From Phialocephala subalpina (taxonomy: Eukaryota > Ascomycota > Leotiomycetes > Helotiales > Mollisiaceae), in the NCBI GenBank assembly GCA_900073065.1, contig FJOG01000011.1:321454-385453 (forward strand): a stretch of 64,000 nt of DNA, read 5' to 3'. The notes beneath the pieces were generated by a model. It was not told the DNA's origin. It was given only the letters and a program-made list of their open reading frames with translations, and did not search any database. Positions 60,001 to 64,000 of the stretch are shown here, piece by piece. The stretch's first letter is position 1; every line of letters begins with the position of its first letter. The translations under genes were made by a program, and so were the position numbers.

Positions 60001-60108
60001 AATGTATCTCGCAGCTCGCAGACCTGCCGGATGGCTAAAGACTGTATTAAGATCTACTAGTGTATCGCTGTTGTCGGGAGTGGTCATCGAAGGGGCTTCG
60101 GTGGACAT
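57051..60108 (-). CDS. F-box-like protein with Gln-rich tail
   Basis: Three exons (60108-59763, 59678-58849, 58799-57051) total 974 residues. The first 390 residues are Ser/Thr/Pro-rich, with KRKGISDQIGMKKQKTEK as a likely nuclear signal. An F-box-like stretch follows (KLGPDLWMRILEFAPTSF). Next is a zinc-binding-looking block (GCLADNC, CSRTHWSWCQRWCQACW) often found after fungal F-boxes, then basic helical segments, and finally a Gln/Met/His-rich tail (QQQGQMSQQHSQL). The role is probably substrate choice for an SCF ubiquitin ligase, or a related scaffold. The Q-rich end is typical of transcription-linked proteins. Both introns (84 and 49 nt) have consensus GTGAGT/GTAAGT donors. Confidence 0.82.
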
Positions 60109-62060
60109 CTCTTCGAAGAGAGGGATCGTGGGAGAGGAGTTGTCGTGAGGTTAGAGACGCCCCGCCGAAGGCACACTTGACGTAAGGATGTCTGGCATGA
60201 AATATCGATGTTCGGGATGCGCTCTTCGAGTAATATGTGTCTAAGGGATACAGGCTGTCGTGGGTGGCAGCAAACGGTCGTTGGGTGGTTGTCGAGTGAA
60301 GTGTATGAGGCTGATTATGACCTTCCTCTGGAGGTTTTGTGTCGTGACCATCATTTGCATCTGGACCATGACAGGGTTGTGGCTGCTGTTTTTAGCCCGG
60401 CGATGAGCTAGGCCTGACTGAGTTTACCCTTCACTTCCCGATCCCCACCAAGAATCTTCTACTTCATCCTTCACACATTTTATATTTGTTGCGCAGCACT
60501 TTACGACAGTCTACTGTATCCTTTCTTGTGGCCTCTGGACCGATGACCAAGGACGAGTTCTTGCTCGCAGAAGCCATTCACAGTGGGAATGCATCACAAA
60601 GAGAATTCAATGCCAATACGGACGGCACGGCATCCTCACTGCAGTTCCGAGTCGTGTAATGCCGCATTTCAAGCGCCTTCGAGCCCGAACCCTGAGGTCC
60701 AAGTCATGCTGAAGAGGCAAATGTGGCCACGAAATTTCTGACTGCTACATACGGAACGAGATTGCCACTACACCATGGAAATGGAAGGACCTGCCAACTT
60801 GGTATCACAAACCGCCGTGTGTCTTGCGAACGAACTCCGAAGAGCAACAGTACCTCGATCCGAGCAGGAATGATGAAACAGACACTCATGAAGAGGAAAT
60901 CTCGGATGTAGGTCTACCGTGAGAGACTCTCGTCATCCTGACATCCAATAGTCATGGGTGGGTAATCATCTTGCATAGACTGCCCACGTGATGATGGACG
61001 GCCTGAACGGGAGCACTCAGAATGAGATGCTTCAAGGACGGCCTCGACTTCATATATGAAGGCCACTGAGCTGAGAATCTCATGACGGTTGCAAGAATGG
61101 AGACTGAAGAGACCAAGGTGGAGATGTTCTGAGGTCAAGTGACACTTTCACTTGACCTCCATTTCAAGAACAGTTTGTCCACGATCTTAGACTAGAATTG
61201 TCCCCCGAAAACGTGGTGGATTGACCGATGACTTCAAGTCCCTCTCCATCCACTCCTCACTTTTTCAATCCATCTCAAGCTTCTTTCTCCACTGTGGCTC
61301 TTAGAAAGACCGAGACTGATATATTTTCAGCCGATACCGGAAGACTCTTGAAAAAATGTGGTTAGATATTTGTCGTGAAGGAGACTTCAAGTAAGGTGTG
61401 TAGATGTGGTGCGGTAATCTCAGTTCTTTGACCATCTAAATCGCTACTAATCATTGCAATATCCTTCATCGAAATTCACATTTGCGTTCCATGGCGAGCC
61501 TTTGATAGTGATGTTTGAGCCTCAGGCGTCCATTTGGCATCGAGCTCAAAAAGACCGAGGGCATTGGCGATCTGGTGTGGCCGCTTGAACCCCCGCATCC
61601 ATTTTCCTCTTGGCAAAGCTTGACCCAATTGCAACGAACACAATCGCGGATCTCATCCTAAGAAGGCTACCCTGAAGCCTCCCGCACTCGTTTTGCGGGG
61701 ATGTGCAATTTTCCTACTCCATAAAGTCACTTGTGAAGAAGCTCGTAGTCGTCAGTGCGCCATTAACCTCATGCAGTAATGTTATCGCTAGTTCACGGCA
61801 AGCAGCGCGCTGCCCACAGCCGGATCAATTCCAATGGACGAAGAGCCTTGTCGCCGATGCAGGTGTGCTGACATATGGCTACTATCCTGGTTTGCTTTTC
61901 CGTTTCTGGCTCTTCTCTTTCTTTCTTTCTTTCCTTCCTTGCCATCTCTCTTCGGCCGCATGTACTGTAACGTTGAGCTTACAGCCGTTTCGCTGAAGTT
62001 GCTGATATATAGGACGTCAAGGCCCATTGATCTGAAGCAACAGCTCCAGGACCTTTCAAG
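60109..62060. other. Intergenic region between divergent genes
   Basis: Nearly 2 kb separate the F-box-like gene (minus) and the MFS gene (plus). I found no coding frame with support, no RNA gene and no repeat other than the pyrimidine tract near the right end. Confidence 0.5.
61909..61952 (+). promoter_or_regulatory. CT-rich tract upstream of the MFS transporter
   Basis: A run of CTTT/CCTT units lies about 110 bp before the start codon. Pyrimidine tracts at this distance are usual in promoters of expressed fungal genes. No specific factor site is claimed. Confidence 0.5.
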
Positions 62061-63712
62061 ATGTTGTTCAAGAAAAGTAAGTGCCTCAACCCTCCACTTT
62101 GCGCCAGCCAGAAAACCTTCTCTCTGACACTTCGCAGATGGCGCGCAAGCGTCTCATACAACCTCAGACCTCGACCCAGAACCAGCACCCAAGTACGAGA
62201 CGAACAACTTCTACGATCCCAAAATCCCTTCCCATGGCACAAACCCCGAATTCGACGACCTCAACGTCGTCTGTCCCCCACACACCACCGAAAAGAAACT
62301 TATGGCTAAAATCGACCTCCGCGTAATCCCATTCCTCTGCATCCTCTACCTCCTCGCCTTCCTCGATCGCGTCAATATCGCAAACGCCCGATCCTTTGGT
62401 CTAGCCAAAGATCTCGACCTTAAGGCCAACGAATTCAATACCGCGTTGACCATCTTCTTCGTCCCATACGTCGTCTTCGAGATCCCGTCTAATATATTCC
62501 TCAAGAAGTTTTCGCCTAGGATCTGGTTGCCGAGCTGCATGTTCCTTTTCGGTCTGGTTTCCATCTGCCAAGGATTGGTATCGAATTATGGTGGTCTTCT
62601 TACCACAAGATTCTTCTTGGGCTTGTTTGAAGCAGGCATGTTTCCGGGATGTTTCTACTTGATTGGGATGTGGTATAAACGATCTGAAGCTCAGCGACGA
62701 TACTCCTTCTTTTTCAGCAGTACAACACTTGCCGGCGCATTTGGTGGTCTCCTAGCCTCTGCTATTGGAAAAATGGACGGACTCAGAGGTTACCACGGAT
62801 GGCGCTGGATCTTCATCCTAGAAGGCGTACTAACCTGCGTCGTCGCTTTGACATTCTTCTTCCTGATCCCTTCTTTCCCTGAAGATGCGAAATGGCTCAC
62901 AACCGAGGAGCGGGAATACGTTAAAGCCCGTCTGCAGGCAGATCAAGGACGATCCGCCGCTGAACGCAAAATCACAACTCGAGACGTTGGGCGGGTATTT
63001 AAGGATTTCAAGGTTATACTTGGAGGGTTTATGTATTTCGGGATGATTGTCCCAGCATACGGATACGCATTCTTTGCTCCCACCATCATTGGAACTTACG
63101 GCTACTCCCCTATCTCGACACAACTCCACAGCGTCCCACCCTGGGCGTGTGCATTTGCATTCGCGATGATTGTCGCTACATGTTCGGATTTTGCGAGACA
63201 TCGATTTCTATTCACCATTGCTCCAATATCAGTCGCTATCGCCGGCTTCGCAATCCTAATCACAGTCCACCACAACAAACACCTCGAATACGCAGCCTTA
63301 TTCCTCGTAGCAATGGGAGCATATAGCGCCATGCCGGTTATTGTTTGTTGGTTCAACATGAATCTTGGTGGTCATCATCGGAGAGCGGTGGGGACGGCGT
63401 GGCAGGTTGGGTTTGGAAACATTGGGGGGATAATTGCTACCTATGCGTTTATTTCGACCGATGCGCCTTACTACAAGAAAGGTTACAGCATCTGCTTGGC
63501 ATTCTTATGCCTCAGCGCCTTCAGTTGTTTACTCTATGGACTGGCGGTGATGTGGGAGAATAGGAGGCGAGAAAGGGCTGTTGTCGATGTGGGGTTGACG
63601 GAGTATGAGAAGACTGAATTAGGGGTAAGTGCTACTGAACGTGGAGTTGAGGCGAGAATAGGGTGCTGACTGATAACAGGACATGAGCCCAGATTATCGG
63701 TATCTACTTTGA
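62061..63712 (+). CDS. MFS transporter, Dal5-like anion:cation symporter family
   Basis: Three exons (62061-62076, 62138-63624, 63680-63712) give 511 residues. A 16-nt first exon (MLFKK) splices in frame to NGAQASHTTSDL. A last 10-codon exon (DMSPDYRYLL) matches the usual end of the family. Landmarks are KIDLRVIPFLCILYLLAFLDR, NIANARSFGL, ETARGGG-type RFFLGLFEAGMFPGC and GWRWIFILEG. Twelve TM helices are expected, with a long cytosolic loop after SFPEDAKWLTTEER. Members import allantoate, nicotinate, pantothenate or other organic acids at the plasma membrane. The substrate here cannot be told. No defects seen. Confidence 0.92.
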
Positions 63713-64000
63713 CGAGGAGTCGTCAGATCATCTAGCATATCCAAAGTTCTTCAATGACATATAATGAAAGATTGAAGTTCGGCAGAAAAGGCCCCTTGGT
63801 GCATACCAGGTAGCTCTCCAAGTGGACAAGAGTCAGCACAAATGACACCAGTTCGAGGTTTGTTGCATATCTATAGCTCCAGGCGGCCGTGGGACATTAG
63901 GAAGTTCTATTTTTTTGTAAGAAGTGTTGCAGATCGATAAATCTGGCCACGTTCGGACATTGAAGTGGGCCTCGAGCTCTGCTTTTGTTACACGTCTAAA
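63713..64000. other. Right flank
   Basis: These bases hold the 3' UTR of the MFS gene and sequence with no supported gene. Confidence 0.5.

Noticed and set aside
1..64000. tRNA genes, rRNA genes or CRISPR arrays
   Set aside because: A visual search for B-box-like GGTTCGANTCC sequences with a matching A box found none, and no regularly spaced direct repeats of CRISPR type occur. A tRNAscan run would settle the tRNA point.

Overview
The window looks like nuclear DNA of a filamentous ascomycete (Pezizomycotina). Genes are mostly single-copy and carry short GT-AG introns of about 45-95 nt. The protein families are typical of that group: HET, SesA/NACHT/ankyrin proteins, Zn2Cys6 clusters, ABCC transporters, CYP504-like P450, Dal5-like MFS. 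A leotiomycete is my guess from the general feel of the proteins. It is not demonstrated by the sequence alone.

Layout. 1-3 kb: a secreted M28 aminopeptidase that needs one extra base to read through. 3-16.3 kb: a non-self-recognition island holding an intact HET-domain gene, a decayed SesA-NACHT-ankyrin gene, an intact large NACHT gene and the C-terminal stub of another HET gene. A diverged dispersed repeat (three copies), a 158-bp foldback element and a 569-bp inverted-repeat element lie in and beside this island. 17-22.2 kb: a full-length ABCC transporter on the minus strand. 22.9-26.6 kb: two broken genes, a Cys-rich Ser/Thr-rich one-TM surface protein and an NTF2-like/FAD monooxygenase with an internal deletion and an exact 250-bp tandem duplication. 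27.6-34.2 kb: a head-to-head pair, a Cys-cluster nuclear-type protein (minus) and an eight-exon gene (plus) that joins an Hsp70/actin-like ATPase to a Zn2Cys6 cluster. 37.6 kb: a small one-TM protein. 39.5-42 kb: an MFS pseudogene with RIP-like TGG-to-TAG changes, then the tail of a histidine acid phosphatase. 43.2-44.5 kb: a secreted alpha/beta-hydrolase. 45.9-46.8 kb: a degenerate tandem array of coding-like units of about 46 codons. 48.3-48.9 kb: a broken DUF3716-like gene. 50.7-63.7 kb: conventional genes (basic/acidic disordered protein, CYP504-like P450, F-box-like protein, Dal5-like MFS transporter).

Functionally, the left half is accessory and turning over quickly: immunity-like receptors, mobile-element remnants and pseudogenes. 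The right end is ordinary. The most unusual object is the ATPase-Zn2Cys6 fusion at 30496-34185. I reconstructed it exon by exon and it stays in frame as 1,083 residues. I know of no described protein with this architecture. Intron boundaries were read by eye. No search or RNA evidence was available, and several pseudogene calls rest on remembered family consensus.
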